Assembly (NCBI GenBank): GCA_016195915.1
Contig: JACPYS010000044.1
Span: forward strand, 1-64,000
From: Betaproteobacteria bacterium
GTDB lineage: Bacteria; Pseudomonadota; Gammaproteobacteria; Burkholderiales; SG8-39
Reading direction: 5' to 3'
DNA length: 64,000 nucleotides
This document shows, piece after piece, positions 19,219-28,254 of this stretch (within the stretch, counting starts at the first letter, position 1; each line of letters begins with the position of its first letter). Made by a program: the position numbers and the translations under genes. Below the pieces are notes generated by a model, which was not told the DNA's origin, did no database searches, and saw nothing but the letters and a program-made list of their open reading frames with translations.

Positions 19219-20093
19219 GCGAGCGCCTCGCTGATCCACCCCGCGGAAAGCAGCCCGGCGCTCGCGGCGATGAACACGCCGAGCGCCAGGCGCGCGCGCT
19301 GTGCCTCGTCCCGCCCGCGCATGCCGCTCCAGGTCAGCAGTACGACCCCGGTGGCCAGCACCGACACGAGGAGAAACCCGGCGGGACGATGGGACGCGTG
19401 CATGTCGGTGACCGTCCAGATCGCCCCCATCCCGGAGCCAAGCAGAAGCAGTGGCGCGCCAACCGAAAACGCGGCGGACAGCGCCCCGGCCGAGTGCGCG
19501 GTGACGCCACTCGAGCGACGCGCCAACGCGAGGGCCGCCAGCCCGCCGGCAAGCGCCACGGGACAGTACCCCAAGGACATCGCGAAACGATGGCCCGCCT
19601 CCCAGTAAGCGGCCAGCCCATTGGGCGGCCTTCCCGGCGTCGCAAGGCCGTGCACGATGAGCCACATCTCGCAGAGCACCGCAAACATCACGGCCGGCAT
19701 CACGACAATTCCCGCCGATCGTGTCCGGTAAACCCGCTCGATGGCCAGGTAGGCAAGCACCGCTGCAGCCGAAAACAGGGCCGTTCCCTCGTACAAGCCG
19801 ATTCTGGCGGCGCCGGTCTGCAAAGCGCCGAGTGCGAGCCCCGCAACCACCCCCAACGCGCCCACGGTCGCAAGCAGGGTGGCCACGCGGCCAACGAGCT
19901 CGGTGCGCAGCCACAGGTGCGCCGCGTACATGGCCGTCGATCCGGCAAGAGCCGTATTCGCATAGGTCACCCAGTGAAATGCCGCGGGCGCATGCTCCAG
20001 TGTCCCGGCGCCCGGCAGGAAACGCGCGAGCGCACCACCAGCCAATAGCGCAACCCCAAGCGTGGTGCCCCAGAACTCGATCAGGCGTTTCAT
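19215..20093 (-). CDS. CcsA/ResC-like membrane protein lacking the WWD segment
   Basis: The 292-residue protein has about eight hydrophobic segments. Parts resemble CcsA-type heme-handling proteins: IGLYEGTALFSAAAVLAYLAIERVYRTRSAG corresponds in position and pattern to the conserved NLYE...Y region, and AYWEAGHRFAMSLGYCPVALAGG to the YW-IHV segment (both quoted loosely here from residues about 100-130 and 170-195). Where CcsA has the Trp-rich WWD loop, this protein has GAIWTVTDMHASHRPAG. It may be a decayed or re-tasked paralogue of the CcsA encoded two genes upstream. Heme-ligand candidates include the histidines at FHW and GHRF. Confidence 0.55.
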   Translation of the reverse strand: MKRLIEFWGTTLGVALLAGGALARFLPGAGTLEHAPAAFHWVTYANTALAGSTAMYAAHLWLRTELVGRVATLLATVGALGVVAGLALGALQTGAARIGLYEGTALFSAAAVLAYLAIERVYRTRSAGIVVMPAVMFAVLCEMWLIVHGLATPGRPPNGLAAYWEAGHRFAMSLGYCPVALAGGLAALALARRSSGVTAHSAGALSAAFSVGAPLLLLGSGMGAIWTVTDMHASHRPAGFLLVSVLATGVVLLTWSGMRGRDEAQRARLALGVFIAASAGLLSAGWISEALA

Positions 20094-20149
20094 GTTGACG
20101 TGGCCTCCCCTCGAACGCGGCGCAACACGCCGAAGTCCCGTCATCACGC

Positions 20150-20165
20150 AGCAAGTTTCGCTCCA
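20150..20165 (-). promoter_or_regulatory. Weaker sigma-54-like promoter before the CcsA-like gene
   Basis: On the minus strand TGGAGCGAAACTTGCT has two mismatches to TGGCACG-N4-TTGCW and exact GG-N10-GC spacing. The predicted start near 20139 would leave a leader of about 46 bases before the ATG at 20093. It sits in the only sizeable gap (161 bases) of the 19.2-22.7 kb gene set. Confidence 0.45.
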
Positions 20166-20254
20166 GCGTGCTGCGACCCGGCAGGGTCCCCGATTCGCCC
20201 CGCCAGGGCTTCGCCGATCCCCATTCCTGCGATCGCAATTCCCGGAGTTGGGAA

Positions 20255-20845
20255 TCAGCCTGCGGATCGGGCTTGCCACTCCCAGAGCGCTGCCCGGGCC
20301 TTCGGCAGCCACGGATCGTCCGGCGTCGCAAGGTGCACGAAAGTGCGCATCGCACCCAACGCACCCGGCCGGTCGCCCAGCGCCTCGAGGGTGACCGCCA
20401 GCCCGTAATAAGCATTCGCCTGCGCCGGCCGCAGCTCCAGCGCACCCAGGAAGAAATCGCGCGCGGCTGCGTGCCGGCTCAAGCCGAGCAAAGCGAAGCC
20501 CATGTTGACGTGCACCTCCGGCACTTCGGGTGCGATCTCGACCAAGCGGTGCAGCGCCGCGAGCGCATGCTCGTATTGCCTTGCGTGCAGCATCATTACG
20601 GCTTGGCTAAACCTCTGGTCGAACTCCGCTCGCTGCATGGCGCGGGCGTGGGCGGCGGGATCCCGACGCGCATCGATCGGGGCATCGCTCCCGCCCGCCG
20701 GCAGCCCGCCGTCGCGGCCGAGCCAATGGACCCCGGCACCGCCGAGCACCACGCAAAGCAGTGCGATCGCCATGACGCGAACCCGGACGTCGCGGGGAGG
20801 GCGCGCGCTACGGGACGCCGAGGTCTGGATGCTCGCCTTCGACAT
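20255..20845 (-). CDS. Membrane-anchored TPR protein (CcmH/NrfG-like)
   Basis: The 196-residue protein begins at 20845, two bases after the CcsA stop. One membrane helix (about 24-42) is followed by a periplasmic TPR region with at least three repeats (about 80-180), including ALAALHRLVEIAPEVPEVHVNMG and AARDFFLGALELRPAQANAYYGLA in shortened form. Membrane-anchored TPR proteins such as CcmI/NrfG present apocytochromes to heme-ligation machinery. The position next to ResB and CcsA supports that role here, but no motif proves it. Confidence 0.7.
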   Translation of the reverse strand: MSKASIQTSASRSARPPRDVRVRVMAIALLCVVLGGAGVHWLGRDGGLPAGGSDAPIDARRDPAAHARAMQRAEFDQRFSQAVMMLHARQYEHALAALHRLVEIAPEVPEVHVNMGFALLGLSRHAAARDFFLGALELRPAQANAYYGLAVTLEALGDRPGALGAMRTFVHLATPDDPWLPKARAALWEWQARSAG

Positions 20846-20847
20846 GC

Positions 20848-21660
20848 TCAGATCGCCCCCTGGTGTGGCGCGGTGGTCACGAACGGCACGCCGAAAAAGG
20901 TGAGGAAGGCAAGCACGAACACTCCGATCGCAAGCACCGCGCCGACAGGCGGGGCCGGCCTGAGCGTGGAGCGCGCGTGCAACGCGAACGCCAGCAGGAG
21001 CCAGGTGAGGAATGCCCAAGTCTCCAGCGGATCCCACGCCCAATAGCGTCCCCATGCATCCTGCGCCCAGATCGCCCCGGTCAGCAGCATCGCGGTTTCG
21101 AAGATCAGCCCGAGCGCGAGGAACCGATAGGCGAGCTCGTCGAGCTGGCGGTCGGCCGGCAGCGTGGCAAACCACGCAGCACCGTGCCGCGTCAGGCGCG
21201 CCAGCACGATACCGGACAGACCCACTGCGATCAGCACGGCGCCGAGAAACACTTTGCCGAAACCGACGTGTATGTAGAGCCAGGCCGTGTTGTAGGTCGG
21301 CGGAAGATGCCCGGCGCGCGGGCTCTGCAGCACGAGCCAGACCATCATGACGAACAGCAGCGGAACCACGATCGCTGCCGCAGGCCGCAGCGCGGGGAGT
21401 CGCCAGCAGGCCAGCGCGAATATTGCGAGCAGGCTCCAGACGTTGGACGAGAGGATCTCGTACATCGTGATGAAGGGGCCGTGACCGAGCCGTTCCCAGC
21501 GCAAGCCGATGGAAACGCCGTGCAGAGTCAAGCCCAGCACAATGAGGCTGAAGACCCAACGTTGCGGCAAACGTCGGAGCACCACGCCACCAATCGCGAG
21601 CGACCCGGCGAGTGCATACACGCCGATCGCGCCCCAAAGCGCCATCAGTTCAAGATTCAT
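20848..21660 (-). CDS. ccsA: CcsA/ResC-type cytochrome c assembly protein
   Basis: The ATG at 21660 overlaps the ResB stop (ATGA); a second ATG six bases upstream is possible. The 270-residue protein has about eight membrane helices and the signature WWD loop WGRYWAWDPLETWAF at about 205-219, which presents heme for attachment to CxxCH sites (system II). Conserved histidines flank it (LYIHVGFGK before, and others). A private system II gene set inside a multiheme cytochrome cluster suggests dedicated maturation of these cytochromes. Confidence 0.92.
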   Translation of the reverse strand: MNLELMALWGAIGVYALAGSLAIGGVVLRRLPQRWVFSLIVLGLTLHGVSIGLRWERLGHGPFITMYEILSSNVWSLLAIFALACWRLPALRPAAAIVVPLLFVMMVWLVLQSPRAGHLPPTYNTAWLYIHVGFGKVFLGAVLIAVGLSGIVLARLTRHGAAWFATLPADRQLDELAYRFLALGLIFETAMLLTGAIWAQDAWGRYWAWDPLETWAFLTWLLLAFALHARSTLRPAPPVGAVLAIGVFVLAFLTFFGVPFVTTAPHQGAI

Positions 21661-22688
21661 GGGCATGCAAGCGGCCCCGGGTCAGCACTTTGCCACGGCT
21701 CGCGGCGAAACCGGACGACGTAATGCCAGCCGAGCGCGCCGGCCGCCAGAGCGCACGCGGCGAGCAACCAAGGCAGGGTCCAATCGCAGAAAACGCTATA
21801 GCCCATCCACAGGCGCAGACCCGCATAGTGCAGCGTACCCTCCGAAAAGCGATGCGACTCACCCGGACGCAGTACCACATGCTCGCGCCCCGCCGCGATG
21901 ATGAGCGCGTGCTCCCTGGGCGGCCGCAGCAACCAGGATTTCTCGAGATCCACGATGCGCTCCTCGATCTCCAGCCGCGTCAACAGGGCCTGCGCGGCGC
22001 CGGGCGGTGTCCATTCGATTTCCTGGCGCGTGAGCTGCGCCGGAAACGAGGGCAGGTGGATGGTGCCCCGCACAGGCGGGCCGCCGAGAGCAGGCGCCCA
22101 TACGAAATCGGGTGCGAATCCCTTGTTCGGCGTCGTATAGAAACGGTAGCCCGACAATTTGAGAGGCGTGTCGTCTCCGATCACGGCCTCGCGATGTGCT
22201 CCGCTCGAATCGACAAATGCGACGCGGTTGCGCGTCTGCGCGCGCTTCATGCCCGGCTCGTAATACACCGTGAATCCGAGATTCGTGAACGCAACGCGCT
22301 CGATCACGTCGCCGTGCAGCGGGCCGCTCTCGCGCTGCGTGAGGACGCCGCCGAACTCCTCCCCTTCGGAAAGCTCCACCGCGCCCTTCAGATAAGTCAG
22401 GCGTCCGGCGGCGGCGAGCGCGACGACGGCAAGCAGCGCGAGGTGGAACAGGAGCAGCGCCGAGTGCGTGCGAAACGCCGGTTGCGTGGACAAGGCGCCC
22501 GCTAGATTGACCGCGAGCAGCGCAAGCGGCGTCGCCAGGATCCACGCCGGCGGACCGAAATCGCGGCTTACCGCGATCACGCACACCGCAAGCAAAGCCA
22601 TCAGCGCGAGAGTGAGCCGCGGTGACCCCAGCTGCGCCGCTGCGCCGCGCCACGGCTTCGTCTCAAGGGGGATTCTGGCAGTTCTCAT
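21657..22688 (-). CDS. resB: ResB/Ccs1-type cytochrome c assembly protein
   Basis: Starting at 22688 the protein has 343 residues and overlaps the 11-heme gene by 26 bases; an internal ATG near 22484 is an alternative. Features: N-terminal helices (about 22-90), a large periplasmic domain (about 100-310) with the ResB-like GxRFYTTPNKG segment, and a C-terminal helix (about 315-335) after GYSVFCDW. ResB partners CcsA and holds or reduces the apocytochrome cysteines. It is shorter than the usual 450-600 residues, as in compact ResB forms of delta-proteobacteria. Confidence 0.8.
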   Translation of the reverse strand: MRTARIPLETKPWRGAAAQLGSPRLTLALMALLAVCVIAVSRDFGPPAWILATPLALLAVNLAGALSTQPAFRTHSALLLFHLALLAVVALAAAGRLTYLKGAVELSEGEEFGGVLTQRESGPLHGDVIERVAFTNLGFTVYYEPGMKRAQTRNRVAFVDSSGAHREAVIGDDTPLKLSGYRFYTTPNKGFAPDFVWAPALGGPPVRGTIHLPSFPAQLTRQEIEWTPPGAAQALLTRLEIEERIVDLEKSWLLRPPREHALIIAAGREHVVLRPGESHRFSEGTLHYAGLRLWMGYSVFCDWTLPWLLAACALAAGALGWHYVVRFRREPWQSADPGPLACP

Positions 22689-25209
22689 TGCTGTCGCGCA
22701 TCCATTCCTTGCCGCTCTTCCCGTTGCCCGGTGCGCCCGCCGATCCGCAATCGGTGTCACTCCACTGGCCGCTTGGACGGAAATTGCGAATCTTGAGAAT
22801 GGCATTGAGATAGTACGGCTGCCGGTTGTACGCCGCGGTGGTGTTGTTGCGCACCTGCGTTCCCGGCGCCTGTCCGGCTTCCTGCCCGACGTCGTTCAGG
22901 TTGACCAGAAACGCCTTGTTCTTCCAGCCGTGCGGCACTGCTACGTGGCACCAGTTGCAACGCAGGCGGCCGATCTTGTCCGCGTGGAACGAATGCCCGT
23001 CATTGCCGTTGGAAAGCCAGAACCCGGTGCGCGTTTCCCCGCGGGTGGCATAGACCGTGTAACTGTGGCACTTGAAACACAGGCCGGTTGCCTGCTGCCC
23101 GCTGCCGGTGCTCGAGTTCCATGCACCCTTCAGCAGGAAATTGTTTCCCGATCCGTGCGGTCCCCACGGCGTGCCGTTCTCGCCGCCGTCCGGGATCACG
23201 GAGTTGTTCGCGGCGACTTCGGCGCCGTGGCAGTCGCTGCAGTACATCGTCTGCGTGCCGACCCCGTTGCGCCACGGGAATTGCCAATTGTTCGCGCTGA
23301 CGCCGCCGCGTACCGCCGGCGTGCGCCCGGTATCCCCCATCACCGGATGCCAGCTGCGATGGTTGTTGGTCTGGAAGTTCGTCGCGGCACCCGAATCGGT
23401 GGTCGAGCCGCCGCCCTTGTGGCCGATCGGCGCCTGAAATTCCTTGGCCTGGTTGGTGTACTGCGTAAGGTTGTTGGTCACGCTCGGCGTGCCGCCCGTG
23501 CGCCCGAGCGCGGGGCGGTTGCCGGTCGGCAGGACGTTGTTGTCGTCGTAGCCGAAATCCGAGTGGCACTTGAGGCAGATCTGGTATTCGCGCGTCACGT
23601 AAGTCGCGGCAACACCCGTATTGGTGCTTGTTCCGGGATCGCCGCGCTTCACACCGTAGCTCGTCGGCAGCGAGTGAAACGAGGCCGACCCGTAGACCGG
23701 CTCGACACCCGTGGTGCCGCGCAATACGCCCGAGGCGATGTTCGTGTGGCTCGTCGCGACGCTGTCGGTGTGCGGGTGGGTCCCCGCCGCATCGGGCGAC
23801 CCGGTCAGGCTGCCGGCATTACCGATGAACGAACGGAACTTCACCACGCGGTGCGGATTGTGGCAATCGGTGCACTCGGCATGCCGGTTGGCGAGATTGC
23901 CTGCGCCCAGCTTGCTGCGCGCCTCGATGAAGTCCGCGCCGCACCGGTTGCTCGCCGTGGTGCAGTCGACGAACCCGGCGTCAACGAAATTACCGCCGAC
24001 GTCGTGCGCCTCCGCAGTCACCCCCTGCTCGGCATTAGTGATCGGCATGCGGATCGCACGCGCGAACTCGCTCTTGACGTTCGGCACCAGGGTTCCGGGA
24101 TTGGTGATCACGGGTGTCGCTGTGTGGCATTGGTAGCACACCTCTTCGATCGCGCTCGCGCCGCCCGACTTCGGGCTTGCCAGGCTGTCGGTGCCCTCGC
24201 GCGTCAGCCGGCGTGCACCCTGCACCGTGTGCGTATCATGGCAGTTGAGGCATGCCGCTTTCCAGACGGGGAGGTTGGCAGGGAAATCCCGCAGCTGCGC
24301 ACTCGTCGCGGCGGGCAGGTACGTCTGCGTCGCTACTTGCGGATTGGCGTGCACCGAGAAGGCCCAGGTCCCGCCGGTCTGGTTCTTGTCGTGGCACGAC
24401 AGGCAGATGATGTCGTTCGCCTCGCTGTATCCAGTGCCCGGAGTGCCGACCTGAAAGCGGTTGTGGCGCAGGAATTTCTGGTTGCCCTGCGACGTATCGG
24501 TTTCGCGGATATGCGGGTCGTGGCAGGAACCGCACTGCACCTGGCCTTGGCCGCCGCTTCCGGTCGGCTCGAGCGGCACCAGGGGCCTGTACCCGGGTGC
24601 GCGCACACCGATCACGCTGCCGCTGCCCGCGGGCCATTTCTGGTTCGCATCCACGTTGCGCAACTCGCCGTCGCGCGTCGCGAGCGCGCTCGAGTAGGTG
24701 ACGGAAATCGGGTGGTCGTTGGTCAGGTCGGTGCCGAGGTTGCGCGTAAACCCCGTGCTCGCGCCCTGGCCGGAGGGCATCACGCCCCCCGTGCCCGTGC
24801 CGCTCATCTGGATTGTCACCGCGCCCTGGCCGTTCAACACGTTCACGCTGCCGATCGCAAGCGTTCCGTCGTGGCACGAGAGGCACAGCTTCGAGCTGCC
24901 GCCGGGCTGGTCGAGCGACCCCTGGATCGCATTCGCGTCGAGTGAATTCGAGGTATAGACGCTGTAGGTCGCGCCCGAGAGCTTGCGATTCCAGAGCGGC
25001 ACCGCGCCGGTGGTCGCGGCGTGCGGCGTGTGGCAGAACGCGCACACCTGACTCTCGCTCACCGCCTTGACGCCGCCCACGCCGCTGCCGCCGCTCGCGG
25101 AAAGGTTGTGCGGCGTGGCGCGCACGTCCGACACGCGCCCGGCGAGCGACGGCCACGCGGCGCCGAAGAGCACCAGCAGAATCGACGCGATCGCCAGGGG
25201 CCGCATCAT
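22663..25209 (-). CDS. Exported 11-heme c-type cytochrome with OmcE-like N-terminal part
   Basis: The 848-residue protein has a signal peptide (cleavage near PSLAG) and eleven CxxCH sites: CAFCH, CLSCH, CGSCH, CLSCH, CLNCH, CYQCH, CTDCH, CLKCH, CSDCH, CFKCH and CNWCH. Its first four hemes (about residues 55-290) keep the layout of the tetraheme protein at 34663: PHNLS, CHTPH, CLSCHDG, TNDHPI, SCHDPH, KFLRH, CLSCH. A further seven hemes follow, several with DPH/DTH/NPH distal-ligand patterns. It is likely periplasmic or extracellular. The start overlaps the NHL lipoprotein stop (ATGA) and the 3' end overlaps resB. Confidence 0.93.
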   Translation of the reverse strand: MMRPLAIASILLVLFGAAWPSLAGRVSDVRATPHNLSASGGSGVGGVKAVSESQVCAFCHTPHAATTGAVPLWNRKLSGATYSVYTSNSLDANAIQGSLDQPGGSSKLCLSCHDGTLAIGSVNVLNGQGAVTIQMSGTGTGGVMPSGQGASTGFTRNLGTDLTNDHPISVTYSSALATRDGELRNVDANQKWPAGSGSVIGVRAPGYRPLVPLEPTGSGGQGQVQCGSCHDPHIRETDTSQGNQKFLRHNRFQVGTPGTGYSEANDIICLSCHDKNQTGGTWAFSVHANPQVATQTYLPAATSAQLRDFPANLPVWKAACLNCHDTHTVQGARRLTREGTDSLASPKSGGASAIEEVCYQCHTATPVITNPGTLVPNVKSEFARAIRMPITNAEQGVTAEAHDVGGNFVDAGFVDCTTASNRCGADFIEARSKLGAGNLANRHAECTDCHNPHRVVKFRSFIGNAGSLTGSPDAAGTHPHTDSVATSHTNIASGVLRGTTGVEPVYGSASFHSLPTSYGVKRGDPGTSTNTGVAATYVTREYQICLKCHSDFGYDDNNVLPTGNRPALGRTGGTPSVTNNLTQYTNQAKEFQAPIGHKGGGSTTDSGAATNFQTNNHRSWHPVMGDTGRTPAVRGGVSANNWQFPWRNGVGTQTMYCSDCHGAEVAANNSVIPDGGENGTPWGPHGSGNNFLLKGAWNSSTGSGQQATGLCFKCHSYTVYATRGETRTGFWLSNGNDGHSFHADKIGRLRCNWCHVAVPHGWKNKAFLVNLNDVGQEAGQAPGTQVRNNTTAAYNRQPYYLNAILKIRNFRPSGQWSDTDCGSAGAPGNGKSGKEWMRDSNENCQNPP

Positions 25210-26285
25210 CCACCGCCCAGAAACTGGAACACCATCACGCGGCCATTGAACATGTCGGCGACGAACACACGGTTGCGGGCATCCACCCAGACGCCGGCCG
25301 GCAGGAAGAAACGGCCCGTCTCCTGCCCTGTGCCGCCGATGGGCAGCAGGTATTCGCCGTTGCGGTTGAACACCAGCAGGTGATCGTAATAGCTCTCGAT
25401 CACGTAAACGTGGTTTTCATTGTCGACCGCCACGCCCTTCGGCCGCACCAGATTGCCGACATAAAGTCCGCGTGCCCCGAACTTGCGGTCGAGCACCTCG
25501 CCGCCGGCGCTGAACACCTGCACGCGGCTGTTCATGGTGTCGGTGACGTAGAGTTCGCCCCGCGCAAACGCGATGTGCGTCGGATAATTGAACTCGCCGT
25601 TGCCCTCGCCGCGGCGGCCGATCAACTGCACCAGGCGGCCTTGATCGTCGAACACCTTGACGTCATGGCCATAGGTATCGGCGACATAGAGCAGCTTCTG
25701 CTCGGCGTCACGAGCGAGCCCTGCCGGACGCTTGAGAATTCCCCTGCCGATCTCGCCCACCGGATTTCCGGCGCGATCCAGTCGCGCGATGAAACCGAGT
25801 TCGGCATCGGCGACGTAGATCCCGCCGTCCGGGCCCGGCGCCACGCCCACGGGCGAGACGAATCCGGTCAGCCCGCGCGCCTTGTCCCAGACCAGCAATT
25901 CGCCGGCCCTCTCGTCGAACACGAACACCGCCTGGCGGCTTGCGTCGGTCACGTAGATGCGCCCGCTCTCGTCAGCCGCTCCCGTCACCGGGCGCTGCAG
26001 CACGACCTGCTCCACGTCGGGCGCGTCCAGGCCGACGACCAGGCGCCACAGGCGTTCCCCGGCGCCCCTCGTCTGTTCACCCGTCGCACGGAAGTTGACC
26101 TCTCCGATGAGCTGCCCGGCGTACATGAAACGCGGCACTTCCGGCGGCTGCGGATACAGAATGCGCTTGCCCTCGGGCGCGTCCTCCATGCCGAAATGCA
26201 GTACCGCGGGACCGCGCGGAGCCGAGCATCCGAGCGCCAGCACGACCATCGCCGCCGCGCCAGCCCATTGCGCCACGCGCTTCAC
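25206..26285 (-). CDS. NHL-repeat beta-propeller lipoprotein
   Basis: The 359-residue protein has a type II signal (VVLALGC, Cys-20) and about six NHL repeats from residue 95, with the YVTDASRQAVFVFDE, YVADTYGHDVKVFDDQG and FVADMFNGRVMVF type strands. NHL propellers are binding scaffolds. Genes of this type accompany extracellular multiheme cytochromes in Geobacter-like clusters. It is translationally coupled to the 11-heme gene (ATGA). Confidence 0.88.
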   Translation of the reverse strand: MKRVAQWAGAAAMVVLALGCSAPRGPAVLHFGMEDAPEGKRILYPQPPEVPRFMYAGQLIGEVNFRATGEQTRGAGERLWRLVVGLDAPDVEQVVLQRPVTGAADESGRIYVTDASRQAVFVFDERAGELLVWDKARGLTGFVSPVGVAPGPDGGIYVADAELGFIARLDRAGNPVGEIGRGILKRPAGLARDAEQKLLYVADTYGHDVKVFDDQGRLVQLIGRRGEGNGEFNYPTHIAFARGELYVTDTMNSRVQVFSAGGEVLDRKFGARGLYVGNLVRPKGVAVDNENHVYVIESYYDHLLVFNRNGEYLLPIGGTGQETGRFFLPAGVWVDARNRVFVADMFNGRVMVFQFLGGG

Positions 26286-26290
26286 GATAC

Positions 26291-27328
26291 CTACCCTTCG
26301 CCCAGCACGCGGAACAGTTGCACGCGACCGCCAACGGCGTCGGCGATCGCCAGCTCGTCGTCGTGCACGCGCACGTCGCTGAACTCAGTCACGCCGAAGC
26401 TCTGCGCAGCAAGGGATCCTTCATGCCTGCCGGCGCGAAAAATGTGCAGGCTCCGGTCCATCCCGTCGACGACGTACACGCGGCCGTAACGATCGGCGGC
26501 GAGCGCACGCGGCTGGCGCAGCACGCCCTCGCCAAACGCCTGCATCACCCGGCCCTGCGCATCGAGCCGCAGCACCCGGGTGCGCGCGGGTTCAACCGCG
26601 TACAACGCATCGAATCCGGTAACGAGCGCTGTGAGCGGACCGATCGATTCGCCCCCGAACGCGGCGAGCGGCACCGGCAATACCGCGTTGAACGCCGGGC
26701 GCACCGCGAGCACGCGGCCCGCGCTCGAATCGGCCAGCCAGATCACCCCGCTCGGGTCCTCGAGCGCCAGATCGCGCGCTCCTGCCAAAAGCCATGGGTC
26801 CTGCAGGCGCGCGAGCTGTCTGCCGTCTCGCGACACGCGCAGCAGGCGCCCGCGCATCGGATCCAGGATCACCACGCTGCGGTCGCCGAGCACGCAGAGC
26901 TTCACACCGGGTCTTGCCCCGGTTCCTGGCAGCCGACGCAACTGCTGGCTGAACACATCGCAGTGAAACACCGCGTCGTGGCCTGCGTCGGCGATATACA
27001 GATCGGTGCCACGCGCCGCGGCAGTGATCGGTCCACGCAGCGCAATGAACGGGCCGGGCGCCTGCAGCCGTGCCCCGGGCGCCGGTACCGGTGCGAGCGA
27101 AAAACCTCCGGACACGCTTGCCAACGGGGCAAGAAAGCTCGCCGGGGTCAATGGCCGCGCCACCGGAGATGCTTCCGGATCGCCAGCGCCGCGCGGCTCG
27201 ATCCGGCAAGCGGCAATTGCCGCCATGCTCACACACAGACCGCGCAGCACGTCGCGCCGCCCTCGCCGCGCCGGCGCCGCTTGCCGATCGCTACCAGCGC
27301 CCCGGGCCATTCGTCTGGTGTCCGCCAT
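26291..27328 (-). CDS. NHL-like propeller protein, probable Tat-exported lipoprotein
   Basis: The 345-residue product has an N-terminal RRGRRDVL twin-arginine-like stretch and a hydrophobic segment ending in AIAAC, consistent with a Tat/lipoprotein signal. Five or six propeller blades follow (LYIADAGHDAVFHC, IWLADSSAGRVLAV, VYVVDGMDRSLHIF). The start overlaps the triheme gene by 38 bases; the ATG at 27310 is an alternative. It is a paralogue of the NHL protein encoded 5 bases downstream. Confidence 0.78.
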   Translation of the reverse strand: MADTRRMARGAGSDRQAAPARRGRRDVLRGLCVSMAAIAACRIEPRGAGDPEASPVARPLTPASFLAPLASVSGGFSLAPVPAPGARLQAPGPFIALRGPITAAARGTDLYIADAGHDAVFHCDVFSQQLRRLPGTGARPGVKLCVLGDRSVVILDPMRGRLLRVSRDGRQLARLQDPWLLAGARDLALEDPSGVIWLADSSAGRVLAVRPAFNAVLPVPLAAFGGESIGPLTALVTGFDALYAVEPARTRVLRLDAQGRVMQAFGEGVLRQPRALAADRYGRVYVVDGMDRSLHIFRAGRHEGSLAAQSFGVTEFSDVRVHDDELAIADAVGGRVQLFRVLGEG

Positions 27329-27677
27329 AGATGCCGCTCTTCAGCCCGGGCTTTCCGGAGTGGCACAGGTCGCAACGCTCGGCTCCCCAGGCGATGTCGT
27401 TGTTGTGGCACATGCCGCAAAACCTGCCGTCGATGATATCGCTCATCCGCACGTCGTTCGCGCCGGCGCGCATCTCGAACCCGAGTTCATGATGACACAC
27501 CTTGCAACGGAAGCGCACACGATGGAACCAGTGTGGAAACACCACCGGCCGCATGCCGCCCTTGCCCGAATAGCGGTTGAGCACGACGTCGCCGTACTCG
27601 CTGCGCGCCTCGGGCACGGCGAGCGCGAGCACGGCAAGCAGTATCAGCGAGACTCGCGGAACGCGCGGCGCGGCCAT
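27291..27677 (-). CDS. Triheme c(7)-type cytochrome (A' copy)
   Basis: The 128-residue protein has a signal peptide ending near PEARS and three hemes, CKVCH, CGMCH and CDLCH. Spacing and the VVFPHWFHRVRF stretch fit the c(7)-type triheme domain (the family called nanowire_3heme in some databases, from memory). It is closely similar to the protein at 31121: both start the mature part EYGDVV and share GMRPVVFPHWFHRVRFRCKVCH. Histidines at PHWFH and CHHE are likely axial ligands. Probably a periplasmic electron carrier of the locus. Confidence 0.9.
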   Translation of the reverse strand: MAAPRVPRVSLILLAVLALAVPEARSEYGDVVLNRYSGKGGMRPVVFPHWFHRVRFRCKVCHHELGFEMRAGANDVRMSDIIDGRFCGMCHNNDIAWGAERCDLCHSGKPGLKSGIYGGHQTNGPGRW

Positions 27678-27692
27678 GATTGCACGGGCGCG

Positions 27693-28250
27693 TCAGCGCG
27701 CCGACTCCATCGCCTGACGCGGCTTGGCCGGCGTGCGCGGCGTATTATGACAGCGCGCGCATTCGGTCAATGGGAACGCGACCGCCCCGTGGCACTGCCC
27801 GCATTGCTCACCCTGCAAGATGCGCAGCATCGAGATCTCGTTCGCGCCCACCTTGGATTTGAACAGCTTCTCGTGGCAGTTACTGCAATCGAGCCACAGA
27901 GTGTGCTCGCGGTGCGGAAAGCGCACCGCCGGCACGGAACCGTAACGGCTCATGTAGATGTCCGTCTCGAGCAGCCGAACCTCTGCCTCGGGGCGAAGGC
28001 TGGAGCGCGGATTGATGCTGCCGTCGCGCAACGCATCGACCCAGCGCACCTGGTTGCCCGCGCTGTCGGCAGGCAGCGCGGAGAGCGCCTCGCGCGGCTC
28101 CTGCAACTGCCGCATTGCCGGACTGCGCGGGTCGTGCACGCCGTCCTTGGCAAGCGAATCCCAGTTGCGCTCGAAGCGCGGCGGCGGCTTGCCGCTTTGC
28201 GCCGCGGCCACGGTGCAGATCGCAAGCAACAGGGCGAGCGCGAGCCGCAC
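27693..28250 (-). CDS. Triheme c(7)-type cytochrome (B' copy)
   Basis: A GTG at 28250, 4 bases after the previous stop, gives 185 residues with a signal peptide (LALALLLAICTVAAA). The C-terminal half has CSNCH, CGQCH and CARCH with FPHREHT upstream, the same triheme layout as the end of the protein at 30052 (shared GANEISM/GANQMSM, CHGAVAFP/CHGRVAFP). The region before it (about 20-100) has a VHDPRSP...LRDGSINP pattern, also found in the 30052 protein. The ribosome site is weak, so expression may rely on coupling. Confidence 0.88.
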   Translation of the reverse strand: MRLALALLLAICTVAAAQSGKPPPRFERNWDSLAKDGVHDPRSPAMRQLQEPREALSALPADSAGNQVRWVDALRDGSINPRSSLRPEAEVRLLETDIYMSRYGSVPAVRFPHREHTLWLDCSNCHEKLFKSKVGANEISMLRILQGEQCGQCHGAVAFPLTECARCHNTPRTPAKPRQAMESAR

Positions 28251-28254
28251 GAGG

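Noticed and set aside
22468..24945. 825-codon plus-strand frame opposite the 11-heme gene
   Set aside because: Shadow frame; the minus strand has eleven CxxCH, a signal peptide and operon overlaps.
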